64,000 bases of DNA from Hydrangea macrophylla. Taxonomy: Eukaryota; Streptophyta; Magnoliopsida; Cornales; Hydrangeaceae. Both the position numbers and the translations under genes were made by a program. The stretch is taken from positions 35,938,218 to 36,002,217 of the forward strand of contig CM066982.1 of the NCBI GenBank assembly GCA_033977485.1. Direction: 5' to 3'. Of the stretch, positions 34,642 through 46,080 are shown piece after piece. The number at the start of each line of letters is the position of its first letter. Positions within the stretch are counted from its first letter, which is position 1. The notes under the pieces are model-generated. The model was given only the letters and a program-made list of their open reading frames with translations. It made no database searches and was not told the origin of the DNA.

Positions 34642-35159
34642 TTAAGTGACAGGGGGAATATGGGTAGGGCTGGAGATTTCAGAAGAGATTGTAGCAGTTG
34701 TGGTGGGAGAAATGAGATTGGAACTCTTTTGAAGAATTTCTATGTCGCGATCTAGATCTTTCATGGCATAGTTGAGCCAGGGATCTAGATCAGGCTCTTT
34801 GGATTATTTGGGTGATTCCTTTTTTGACTGAGCTTGAAGGTGCGAGACATGTTCCCTTAGTTCTGGAACTTGTTGTTCAAGGAAAAAGACATAAGAAACA
34901 CATCCCAAAATGGGCTCCTGAAGTCTAGCTGTGGCATTATACACAAGGGATTTGATAGTTTGTTGATGATCTACCTCGGACACCCTTTGAATAAGGTGTA
35001 AAAAGTTCCTGTATCCGAAAACCCGTGAATTACCTCATAATCCCTCATACTTCCTATATACCGAAAGTAGGGAGCCAAGGGACAATCACTTCTGCACCGT
35101 CTTCTATTATACTCACATGCACCACAATGATTTGTGTCAATAATCCTCTCAAAAACCAT
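34642..35159 (-). pseudogene. LOB-domain (LBD) transcription factor pseudogene
   Basis: From ATG 35157-35159 the - strand reads the LOB zinc-finger-like block CGACEYNRRRCRSDC, i.e. C-x2-C-x6-C-x3-C, followed by PLAPYF, both hallmarks of plant LBD proteins. After GTFYTLFKG a one-base shift near 34981 moves the frame, where SLVYNATARLQEPILGCV and a glutamine/leucine-rich segment match the later part of the LOB domain. Further in-frame stops are at 34804-34806 and 34642-34644. LBD proteins are nuclear, DNA-binding regulators of organ boundaries and lateral organ growth. The frameshift and stop suggest a pseudogene or a captured copy; a sequencing error for the first break cannot be excluded. The tail looks internally repeated (two Pro-Thr-His segments). 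Confidence 0.72.
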
Positions 35160-35299
35160 TTTTGGTATGATTCTCTGCTCCTCTTCTCGATCTCTTTGGG
35201 AAGCTCCTGTACATGGCTTGTTTTAGCTTACTCTTATTCAGATTTAGGTTGGGTGAAGTTTTTTCAAGAGGTAGAAGGAAGAGGAAGAGAATAATAAAG

Positions 35300-35617
35300 A
35301 AGGGAGGAGAGTGAGACAGAGAGAGGTTCATCAAAGAGAGAGAGAGAATGGGTGAGAAGGATAGAGAGAGGGGGGACATGGAGGGTCTTTAAAAGGAGAG
35401 GAAGAGAGAGGGGGAGTAGATCCATGAGGGGGATAAAGAAAAGGGGACAGGTGAGTAATAAAAGAGAAAGAGAGAGAAGGGGTCAGTGAGAGTAACAGAG
35501 AGAGAGAGAGGTTGTTGAGATTGAGAGAGAGAGAGAGAGGGAGGGAGCGAGAGTCCGTGAGAGGGAGAGAAAGAGAGGGAGCAGGTGAGAAAGAAAGAAA
35601 AGAGAGGGGGGTCAGAG

Positions 35618-35650
<33 letters not shown>

Positions 35651-35670
35651 GAGAGCACGTGGAGAGAGTG
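35300..35670. repeat. GA-rich low-complexity tract
   Basis: Long (GA)n stretches with interruptions, the longest at 35610-35640. On the - strand this is a CT-rich tract upstream of the LBD sequence, where plant genes often have CT-rich leaders. Confidence 0.85.
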
Positions 35671-36102
35671 AGAGCATGTGGAGAGGCTGATCTCTAATAC
35701 AAACTTAAATCAGGCCTGGTCCCCAAACCTTCAAACCTCCAGCACTGAAGCACTGTCTCAGGTTGGTGGTTCGAGCGGGAGAGTTTTTTGTGCGGTACTT
35801 ACGGTGACACTGCGACGGCCATGCCACATACTCATCTCCCTATCTAATCTTATAAGGTTTCCTCTTGAGGACGGGTTATGTTATGCTTGTATGCCAATGT
35901 GTATGTGCATAATGATTTAGGCATTAGCCTTTGCAATTTTGTCATTGGCCTTGCAATTTCATTTCAGCCTGAGTTGTGAACACCTGTGCAAAAGAATATG
36001 AATTTACAAAAGAAAAGGTGAAACGAAAACTGTTAGTACAAAGAAATGCCCTATTATAATGAAAATCACTAAAGTGACAGCCTGAGTCCTCTTGAGTGAG
36101 AG
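35671..36102. other. Unassigned spacer
   Basis: No coding or structural feature recognised. The right end would be the internal leader of the Ogre-type element whose primer site starts at 36103, if that element is oriented on the - strand. Confidence 0.4.
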
Positions 36103-38000
36103 TCCCCAGCAGAGTCGCCAGCCGTCGCGCCCGTGCCCTCGGAACAGGCAGTCTGTCGTGTGGGCATGGCTTTCTGAAAGTGGGTGAAATGGAACAGATT
36201 TTTATTGGAATGGGTGAAAAGAGTATGGTAAGGCCATTTGAAATGTTTCAGAGTCACCACCTAACATTATTCAGGTATTAAGATCCCTACAAAGACAATT
36301 AATGTAATCATCTTTTGACTTTTGAAAACAGTTTTGAGAAAAGTGGGCCCTTTGAAAGTGTGACTCTGAATAGCCATGCAAAAACCAGAGATTTTGAGAT
36401 GGGTTCGGGGACTCGATTATGTCGAGGGAAGGTGTTAGGCACCCTCGAACAACCCGTGCAAGCACGGTTGCCGATTCTAGTGGTTTTCATGATAATATGG
36501 CATAAGTGAAAGATAATACAGTGTGAGGATGTACAATAAATAGAAAAAGAGGTGGTTATGGTCGCACCCAAATGAGGGGTTGCATGCATATCTCAAGTCG
36601 AGAATCAGGCCGTACATAGTTTTGTGCTTTGTATATGTGTGAGTGTGTGCAAGTGTATTGAAAAAGCTGGTCGATCTAGACCATGCGAGTATGAAGTAGT
36701 GTTTTGAGCAAAAGATGGTGTAGTTAGGAACTTTAACCAGTGCAGTGTAGTCCTAGACTTTTACCTTTGAAAGAGTAATGAGCTTTGAAAAGTGATTTAA
36801 GAGAAAATTGGTGTAGCCATGAGTTTTTGGAAAGTGATTGAGCTTATGCAAGTGAGTGGAGAATGAAATTTTTTATTTTTTTTTGTATTTTGTATTTTTG
36901 TATTTTTCATTTTTCTGTCCTTTTATTCCTACGCCGGAAGTATGGGTCAGTGCCCAACTTTAAGAAATATGAGAAAGTGCATGTAGGATAAGAAAACATA
37001 CCTGACTTTACCTGCGTCACTTGAAGATCTTGAGCAAGGGAAGCATTTGAGTTTATTGAAGGATGTCTATTTTTTTTTTGGTATTTTCTTTTCATCCTTC
37101 TTTTTCTTTTTCTTTTTTTTTTCAGAAGAAAGGGTGCCCAAATGACTATAAAGAGAAAAAAAATATTTTTATTTTTATGCCGGAAGTAAGATTCCAAGCA
37201 AAGGTGGCATTGAAGTTTTATTTTGAAAAAGTCCATTTTTGTTTTTTTTTTTTCTTTTTGTCTTCTTTTTTGTATCTTTGATTTTATACCGGAAGAAATG
37301 GACGGTGCTCATGAGAAATGTTCGAATTTTCTTTTATCAAAGTTATTGATCAACTTGATAAGTTAGGCATATTCGGTTTTAATAGAAGTAGAAAGATGCT
37401 CAAATTTCTATTTATCAAAGTTATTGAACTTGATAAACATGAATATTTGGTAAAAGAAAAAGGAGATTTCTTTTTTTGTTTTTGTTTTCTATTTTTTTAT
37501 TCTCTTTTTGTAAAAAAAAAAAGGTTTTATAATATTCTGGAAATTCTTTTTTTTTACTAGACTTCATTCACTTTTAAAAAATCCAAACCCCAAATGAAAG
37601 AGATAAAAGAAATGTTTTATAAAAGTTTATGTCGAAGTGCAGTTTTTTCATAGCTTTGAGAGGAATATTCCCAAAATAGAATAGAGGAGTTCCGGTGCTC
37701 CCAATTCTTTGAAATTCGGATGACGCCTATTATAATGAGTCTAGTTTCCGTGGGAGAAAACCATTTGGTCATACCAGTTATAGATTTGGAGAAATTGAGT
37801 TTAGAAGCACCCTTACTCAGAAATAGGGACTGCACTGTCGACTGAAATTGGATAATTTTTTACAAAAATTAAACTGATCCAAAACAAAATCAAAAAAATT
37901 CACAGGGGTAGGTAAGAGGCTATAGTTAATGGACAAAAAAAAAAGAGAAGAAAAAATCTTGTAGTAGTCTAAACAGTGAACGTGATCTGGTGTCACTGCT
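36103..38000 (-). mobile_element. Ogre-type element fragment (primer site and 5' LTR)
   Basis: 36103-36120 is the exact reverse complement of the primer site at 56767-56784 (TGGCGACTCTGCTGGGGA), which pairs with tRNA-Arg in Ogre-type elements. The sequence to its right should therefore be the 5' LTR read on the - strand. It includes the motif gggaaggtgttaggcaccct (36424-36443), which I recall as common near the end of such LTRs. At 36900-37320 three T-rich blocks each precede a ccggaag motif, suggesting diverged subrepeats. The fragment is cut at 38001 by the gag-only array. No matching gag or pol was found to the left. Confidence 0.6.
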
Positions 38001-39519
38001 TGTCATACCCCGGAGAAGCAAAAATAGAGAAAATGAGTTCCTTTTTGGTCCCGTAGGTTCGTGACTGGTGAATAACCGCATTTTTATCTACTCAAACCGA
38101 TAAACACAATGATAGGGTGGATGTTATTCATAGAACATATCTTATTAACATAATCAGAGGCTACAGTGAAAATATAAAAGGTTTGAAAGCAACATATGCC
38201 CAAGTACCAATTATAAAAATCTACGAAATCTATTACAACAGCTGACTTAGAGTCTGAAGCCTACAACAAATATTAATAGAAGACAACAGATATATAAACT
38301 AACTATTACAAAGCGGCACGTCTTCGTCTTTAAGCCTTCAGCTCCAAGTCCGACAGAATATCAGTCTCTGTCATCAAGACCTGCAAAGCTCTAGACATTG
38401 GAATGTCCATAGCACAAACGCCATCAGCTTTGAATACAAAGCTGAGTGAGAACATCAAACACTCACCTCACCTGTTACTATTCAGTATCTTGAAATGCGG
38501 TTAATCTCTTATCAATGACATCTCTCACAGACATAGCAGAGGTCTTATTAAACTATACATTTAAATCAATGACAACAGGAAACATGTTAAGTAACGGCAA
38601 AGTTACAAATCATGTTATAACATCTCATCATGCTACTCAATGTCCAGCATTACCAAATCCATGCATGTAACCCATGCAACTATCCCATGCGTCTACTTTC
38701 ATGCCGGGATGCTGAATCCCTGACTCAACAATCATCTTACTAACCATTCTCATATTCATATCCATTTCCGTGTCCATTTATTGATACAACAATACCAATC
38801 TGTATCCATACATCGATACAATAATACAATTCTGATATCCATACGTCGATACCATAATACCAATTTGATATCCATACGTCGATACCACAATACTAATCGA
38901 AATCACCCGACTAGGCAGTAGGTCCCACGATCCCTTGATAGGGTTACCGGTCGTCTACACGGTATGTCCTATCTATAAACAATGGGAGCAGCACATCAGA
39001 CGTCTTCAACAATATGCATATCCTCACTGGTCGTCTACACAGCTGAGAATACATTAGAGCACTAGCCGGACGTCTTCAATGGTACGATGGATGTCTTTAA
39101 CAATGCATACGCATCACTGGACATCTTCAACAGTGAGAGGCGCACTAGGAACCCTAACCATCCCACGTCCACCTGGCTTGTCAGCCGTTGATCCCACGGA
39201 TCCAAAGTATACATATCTCATATTCCACATAAGTCACATATCTCGATTCTCATCATATCCTTTTACCTCTTCATACCACTATCCCATGCATGCGGACCAT
39301 ATGTTGTGCAATGTTCATGCTCTAGATAACCAAACTACCACATGCTATGTGTTCAACATAACTACTCATTATTGATTATTAACATGCAGTTGTGTTCTGT
39401 TCCACTATTCAGTTTAACAATATCAACATATGGAATCATGGTACGACATTTAACCAACTAAACAGTTCATATAATAATCAACAGAAAGTAATCATGTTCT
39501 GTGAGTTTCAATGGATTGA

Positions 39520-39652
39520 ACTCTGTTCAATCGATTGAGGAAAAGTCGTTACGATCGATCGAAGTCCTTCGATCGATCGAGAAAATAGCACGTTCGATCG
39601 ATTGAGGAAAATAAACTTCGATCGATTGAACCAAGTTCAATCGCTCGAGAAT
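39520..39652. promoter_or_regulatory. GATCGATC cluster, LTR 1, downstream of TATA
   Basis: Six palindromic motifs at 16-25 base spacing, e.g. ttcaatcgattgagg, ttcgatcgatcgag, ttcgatcgattgaacc. In the sense of the element it begins about 383 bases past the TATA-like sequence. Confidence 0.55.
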
Positions 39653-40093
39653 CATCTTCTACCCTGGGTAGAAGACGAACAGAGGTTTTGGGGTCACAAT
39701 ATATATGTTCTAAACATACAGAAACCATCATAGAATTATCCCTTGAGTGATTTAATGAACTCACCTCACTCTGGCGGTCTGGTAACGGCGTTCCCTAGCT
39801 CTGCGGCAGTGGCTATGGTGAGCTTCTTCTCTCTCTCCTTCTTCTCTTCTCTGTCTCTCTCTATCTTCTGCTTTCTCTTCTTCTTCTCCTCTTCTTCTTC
39901 TGTCTAAGCATATATATATCACACACACACACACGGTTATATATATATATATGAAACACAAATACACACTCCAACGCTCTCTCTATCTTAAATCTCTAAA
40001 CTGTCAAAACACCACACACACACACACAAATCACACATATATATAAGGAGACAAGAGGGGCATGTGGCAGATACGAGGTAAAGATAATAACAC

Positions 40094-40298
40094 TTTCGAT
40101 CGATTGAAGTGATTTCGATCAATCGAGAATAGGTCGGTCAAGGTTCGATCGATTAAAAGAAGTTCAATCGCTCGAGAAAGGGTCTAGGTCATAGAATCAG
40201 GTCGACAGAGTTTTGATCGATTGATACAAACTCGATCGCTTGAGAAAACAAAAGTTCAAGCGATCGAGAAGACTTCGATCGATTGATAAAGTTCTTTA
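40094..40298. promoter_or_regulatory. GATCGATC cluster, LTR 1, upstream of TATA
   Basis: Eight motifs such as ttcgatcgattgaag and ttcaatcgctcgagaa, often paired three to five bases apart. It ends about 48 bases upstream (element sense) of the TATA-like sequence at 40034-40046. Confidence 0.55.
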
Positions 40299-40378
40299 CC
40301 AAGGGTTCACACAAGCATACAGGGTCTTATTTATGTAACCATGTATCTGAAAAATACAAGGTTTTACATTATTCACCA

Positions 40379-41326
40379 CTTATCAAAAGATTTCGTCCTC
40401 GAAATCTAATGCAGTAGCCCCTAAAAGAAGGAAATTCATCTCCTAAAATATACTCCAAAATGCTCAAGTTCTCGTTTTACATAAACGATCACATCAGCGA
40501 CCAACTAGTTAAGTTCTAAACATGCGATACAAAGACATCAATGATCTATGAGTACTAAGGTAACAGCTACTAATCCTCGGGTTTAGCTATATGAAATTCG
40601 TATATCAAACTTCGGGAAAAGGTTCTAGGTAGCACAATCTAGTTATCTTACAAATCTGAAACAACTAGTCTTCAAACATAGAAGGTTCCTCCCTTAGGTC
40701 AAACTCTACGTTGTGAGGGTTCTATTGATCAAGTGTTCTAATCTTATCTAAGTCGTTGCAAAACGTTTCCGTCTACTCTAGTCCCCGAAGTTGCTCGTAC
40801 TGTGCTAGCAATGTCTCTACTGTATCATCAGTTGGCTGTCTCCCATCTCTGGACTCCTTATTTTGATTATTAGCATCCTTAGTCGATCTCTTGTTGTACA
40901 CGACGTCCTTGTTAACTCCCGTGTTATTGTCGTTGTCCCTCAGGATGTTGACTAGAAAGCATTGTGACACTGGCATCGTAGTTGGCGAGTTAAACTTCCT
41001 CATAGGTCTCCAAATTCCCATGTACTATTGATATAATTATCTCTTGAGGTCCTACATTCCGTTGATTACTCATTCTACTTCCACATACAAATTAAATAGG
41101 ATAGGCAGAGCTATATACTAACATCGTGAGTTGATCTACTGTATAACATCTTGTCTGGATGAAAGCAACAAGCAATCGGTGTTGAAAAGCAATCTTCTGT
41201 GGTACTCTTTGTAATTCTGGTGTTATCTCTGCATTGCTCGTATCTCTTCTCGTATACTTGCAATCTTCTAGTTCATCCTCTCCTGTCAAGGCTACGTCTT
41301 AAAAAAATTTGAGATTCCTCATCTCT
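40379..41326 (-). other. 3' part of TR-GAG-like internal region 1
   Basis: On the - strand the stretch next to the LTR reads GATTTCGAGGACGAAATC, matching the end of integrase frames in plant chromoviruses, then a purine-rich run before the LTR. The remainder has one open frame (40773-41021) without a known domain. Protease, RT and the integrase core are absent. Confidence 0.6.
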
Positions 41327-42492
41327 TGTCACGCCCCGATTTTCACTACCAAAAATAAAAGAAATATTTACATTGAAATTGCAAATTGTCAAGTGTATTT
41401 TAAAACAACAAAAATAATTACACTTGAGTGCCCAAAAATTACATTTAAATTCATTTACACGACTAGGACCCAAATAACTCGAACCCACACGGTACTCTAA
41501 TGTGCTCCAATTTGACTGCTACCAATGGTACCTGCATCTAAAATAACACACGGGGAAGTATACAATATGACAGGAATAACGAAAGCTCAAAAGTACAATG
41601 AACAACTACGACGACATAAAAATTGCTAGGATCAAATAAAATAAACCAAATCACACAATCGCCTCAGATACCAGGAATACTATCCGATCGATATCTGAGT
41701 CACACCACCACACAATTTACCCGCTCACCTACAAGAGCATCATGCCAAGTTCCTCTGGTCACATAGCAAAGAGCCACCTCACCTCACCTCACCCGTCTCC
41801 AGTACGTCGGTCCCTAGGGCCTGTTGGCCTGTTGGTAGGTGCTCCTTACTCATGTACCCTTTAGTCCCATAGCACTTAGCCCAAAATAATATATAATAAA
41901 ATATAACCAAAAAAACATGGATTCCAATAAAAAGACAACATAAGCAAAGAGAGTACAAATAGGGATAACAAGAAAATACTCCGGAGATTTAAGAGCATAT
42001 TGTACACAACCCCGTACCTTAAAAATAACATTGAGCAATTCCTCCACTCTCTGAATATATATGGTTGTGTGAATATATATAACTATATGTGTGTGTATCA
42101 ATATATGTGTGTGTGTAAAATGAATATATATATATGCCGAGAGATAGAGAGGCAGTGAGTGAAATGAGAGAGGCAGAGAGCTATGAGAGTTGAGAGTGAA
42201 TGGTTGGGGGTAGGTGTTTATTTATAGAATTTGTTATGCTTGGGCACCAAGCACAAACACACACCACACACTCAAACACACACTAAAACACACGCAGACA
42301 CTCACTGCACAAATAAAATGTTTGGGCTCCAAGTTTAACATGAGAGATTCTTGTGTGTGTTGAGCTCACAAGCTTAACCACACACACAGATAAAAATAAT
42401 ACAGTATAAATCTCAAACTGGTATATTTTCTAAGGAAAATAAATGTATATATATATTTTTTAAATACTCGTTAAATTTTCTGGGTCACTACA
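41327..42492 (-). repeat. Minimal element 3' LTR
   Basis: On the + strand it starts tgtcacgccccg and ends ggtcactaca. It contains CA and TA microsatellites near 42060-42140. It is the better known partner of 42681-43851. Confidence 0.92.
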
Positions 42493-42680
42493 CTCTCCCC
42501 CCTTAAAAGAATTTCATCCGTGAAATTACAGAATAAATATTTTGACAAACAACTTGAAATTTCAAATTTTTTTTTTTTTGTAGAGAAAAAATCCAAGTAG
42601 TAAAAATAAATAGTACTATGCTCATCGATTCCCCCAGGCGATGTAGAACTTCCGGCTGGGTACAGGCTCTGATACCAAAT

Positions 42681-43851
42681 TGTCACACCCCGATTTTCAC
42701 TACCAAAAATAAAGAAATATTTACATTAAAATTGCAAATTGTCAAGTGTATTTTAAAACAACAAAAATAATTACACTTGAGTGCCCAAAAATTACATTTA
42801 AATTCATTTACACGACTAGGACCCAAATAACTCGAACCCACACGGTACTCTAATGTGCTCCAATTTGACTGCTACCAACGGTACCTGCATCTAAAATAAC
42901 ACACGGGGAAGTATACAATATGATAGGAATAACGAAAGCTCAAAAGTACAAAGAACAACTACGACGACATAAAAATTGCTAGGATCAAATAACATAAACC
43001 AAATCACACAATCGCCTCAGATACCAGGAATACTATCCGATCGATATCTGAGTCACACCACCACACAATTTACCCGCTCACCCACAAGAGCATCATACCA
43101 AGTTCCTCTGGTCACATAGCAAAGAGCCACCTCACCTCACCTCACCCGTCTCCAATACGTCGGTCCCTAGGGCCTGTTGGCCTATTGGTAGGTGCTCCTT
43201 ACTCATGTACCCTTTAGTCCCATAGCACTTAGCCCAAAATAATATATAATAAAATATAACCAAAAAAACATGGATTCCAATAAAAAGACAACATAAGCAA
43301 AGAGAGTACAAATAGGGATAACAAGAAAATACTCCGGAGATTTAAGAGCATATTGTACACAACCCCGTACCTTAAAAATAATGTTGAGCAATTCCTCCAC
43401 TCTCTGAATATATATAGTTGTGTGAATATATATAACTATATGTGTGTGTATCAATATATGTGTGTGTGTAAAATGAATATATATATATATATGCCGAGAG
43501 ATAGAAAGGCAGTGAGTGAAATGAGAGAGGCAGAGAGCTATGAGAGTTGAGAGTGAATGGTTGGGGGTAGGTGTTTATTTATAGAATTTGTTATGCTTGG
43601 GCACCAAGCACAAACACACACCACACACTCAAACACACACTAAAAAACAGGCAGACACTCACTGCACAAATAAAATGTTTGGGCTCCAAGTTTAACATGA
43701 GAGATTCTTGTGTGTGTTGAGCTCACAAGCTTAACCACACACACAGATAAAAATAATACAATATAAATCTCAAACTGGTATATTTTCTAAGGAAAATAAA
43801 TATATATATATATATTTTTAAAATACGCGTTAAATTTTCTGGGTCACTACA
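42681..43851 (-). repeat. Minimal element 5' LTR
   Basis: Begins directly after the reverse-complement primer site (ggctctgataccaaat, 42665-42680) and ends ggtcactaca. Differences from the partner are mainly single substitutions and TA/CA length changes. Confidence 0.92.
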
Positions 43852-44269
43852 TCTCTAGTCTCCATCCAACTTACCAACGGTTGGCGTAGTCTTTCGTATA
43901 CGAAGGCAAATGATGTCATATAAGGATGCAAATGATGTTGTATGGGGATACAATTGACGGCAGGTAAGGATGCAAAAGATGTCATATGGGGATGCAATTG
44001 ATGTTATATCTATACTTGGATAACTACTATCATAGACGACTATCAATCAGTGCCAAATGAGTTGTTCGGGTATCTATAATTTATGGTGTAGGCTCAAAAC
44101 TGTAGGGTGAGCTAATTAGTCTAATCCTCTTACTATCAAATCAAAAGAATGCCAAACTTCCTGCAATATCGAGATCACATATAATACATGATGTGGGTGT
44201 TGAGCATTGTGTCTTTTGCCTATCGTCCATTTTTAAGTCGAGGTCAATTATTTGTTCGAGGAGTCTGCA

Positions 44270-45370
44270 CTCTTGGTACTTGATGTGGTGGAGCATTGTG
44301 TTGCATCTCTAGTTCTGGACAAAACTTACGAACATGACCGACTTTACTACAGTTAACGCATTGTACTCCCCGTCTATTAGATATCCTTGATGCTCTGCAT
44401 TCTTGGGAATGGTGTCTTGGTACTCCACAATTATAGCAGATATCTCGTTCCCTATGTTATGTTGGAGTCGCCACTGGTTTTGATTCTTTCTTGTTATTCT
44501 CTAATCTCTTACGCTTATGGCAGTTGCCCATATAACTTTTCTCTGTGTTTCCTTGTTGAACTTGGTTAGCTGCCAACCCAACCTGATTGTCTCTTATTCT
44601 CTGATCTGTTTGGAAAAGTTGATAATTTTCTGGCAAAGTTTGATCAGAGTATGGTCCTTCACTAATCTGAGTGTCGTCTTCTAGTTTCGTTGCCATTTCT
44701 ACCAAAGCTTCGAAGGATTGGTCTAAATGTCCTATGGTCTCGTGACGGATATGTGGAACTAATCCCTGGTGATATCTCTTGATCTTTCTCCTTAGTGTAT
44801 CGATCATATCCGGTGCAAATCGTGATAGCCTCTCGAATTGAGTTGTAAATTCTGGCACTATAAAACTACCTTGGACTACTTGTATAAATTCCATTTCCCT
44901 TTTGTTCTTCTCGGATTCTGAGAAGTAATTCTCTAGAAATCGAGTCTTGAATGATTCCCAAGTCATCCTTCCTATAGTTTCTTTACCTATCGTAGCTTTC
45001 ACTGCGTCCCACCAATCTGCTGTTGAGAACATCAGTTGAAATACAGCCAAATGTCTTTTCTCAGTGTCAGTACATTCAAGTGTCTCAAATATCAATTCTA
45101 TCTAGAGAATCCATTGCTCATCCTGCCATGCTCCTATTAATCCTGTAAAGGTTCTTGGTTGAAGAGCATGAAATTCCTTTAGCAGCTTGACTCCCGTCTG
45201 ACGTACTGGTGATTCATTGCCGATGGCATAATCAGCACGATTGATAATTTATTCCATGCGACGGATGAAAACTCCAACCATTCCTGTTGGATCTATCTCA
45301 GGAGGTACTACATCAGAGATTCCGTTTAGCTGGCTCAGTTTCCTTGAGTTGTTCTAACCGTAACGAGTGC
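44270..45370 (-). pseudogene. gag: TR-GAG-like gag, unit 1
   Basis: The Gag capsid region is open at 44457-45095 and includes DWWDAVKATIG, FKTRFLENYFSES and FTTQFERLSRFAP, typical of the retrotransposon gag domain. The frame upstream to about 45370 also looks coding but has stops near 45100 and 45250. Downstream in the same strand two CCHC knuckles are visible (CYNCGVPRHHSQEC and CVNCSKVGHVRKFC, about 44320-44445) after a stop near 44455. Gag would form particles that package the element RNA. Confidence 0.85.
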
Positions 45371-46080
45371 TAGTAGTGTTCAATGTCTCAACCTACAAAT
45401 GAAAATCTATTCGGTCAGTTGCATTCTATCTTACAGCTCAGGCAAGAACATGCGGTAACAAATATATAGTACCACTATATAATACGATCACACAAGCAAT
45501 ACGGATACCTCACGTAAATAATAATATTAACCATAGAGGCCAGTCTACCGACCAGGTATTCTTAAAGGTACCTATGCTCAGAATAAAGGTTACGAACTAC
45601 GGGTTCTATGTGTAACGTCAAATCAAAATGTTCTATCTCTATTCTCATGTTCCAAACTACGAGTACTGCTCAACTAACATGTGAGACCACTCAACTAACA
45701 TGTGGCGCAAGGTAATATTATAATCTTATCCATAACCTCGTTCTACTTCTAGGTCACACTGAATGTTCCACGATAGCCTAGGAATTCATCCGTGTCTAAA
45801 ATCCAACGGTTCTATATTTATGATCTCCACAACCACAACTAACTCTAGACGCCTTGTTCTCCGTGAACTCAGCTACCAATATTCTTATTAGTTCCAACAG
45901 TTACTATCCTCCAGAGAAACATACAAAGACAGATTCATCTAACTTCTCGTCTACGTGACAAGATAGCAACTCCATCTCATCTCATCTAATCCTCATGCTA
46001 TCAACATTAACTTAGAACTCGAGTTCTAATCACAAAAGATAAGCGGTTAACAACTAAAACCTAAGCTTTGATACAAATCC
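45371..46080 (-). other. Leader of TR-GAG-like unit 1
   Basis: Non-coding sequence between gag and LTR 2. The end aagctttgatacaaatcc (46065-46080) is a decayed form of the tRNA-iMet-type primer site (gctctgatacca on this strand). Confidence 0.6.

Larger units (their letters stand above)
38001..40378 (-). repeat. TR-GAG-like LTR 1
   Basis: On the + strand it runs tgtcataccccgg to ggttttaca, i.e. TG...CA. It contains a minisatellite of about 32 bases around ccatacgtcgatac (38780-38895), repeated gacgtcttcaacagtg-like blocks (38995-39135), two GATCGATC clusters (39520-39652 and 40094-40298), CA and TA runs and, on the - strand, a TATA-like sequence at 40034-40046. Confidence 0.9.
41327..43851 (-). 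mobile_element. Minimal non-autonomous LTR element (two LTRs, 188-bp interior)
   Basis: The LTR at 41327-42492 is directly repeated at 42681-43851 (both TG...CA, about 1.17 kb, roughly 1.6 percent different by eye). The interior 42493-42680 has only a polypurine tract (- strand AAGGGGGGAGAG next to the left LTR) and a tRNA-iMet-type primer site (- strand TTTGGTATCAGAGCC next to the right LTR). The 5-bp duplication tctct flanks it (41322-41326 and 43852-43856). The second array unit keeps the uninterrupted site near 49391-49396. It encodes nothing and must move using another element's proteins. Confidence 0.92.

Noticed and set aside
35389..35697. Arg/Glu-rich and Ser/Leu-rich open frames
   Set aside because: They are translations of the GA repeat in both directions.
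36315..36589. Short frames across the Ogre-type LTR fragment
   Set aside because: They lie in LTR sequence on both strands and have no recognisable domain.
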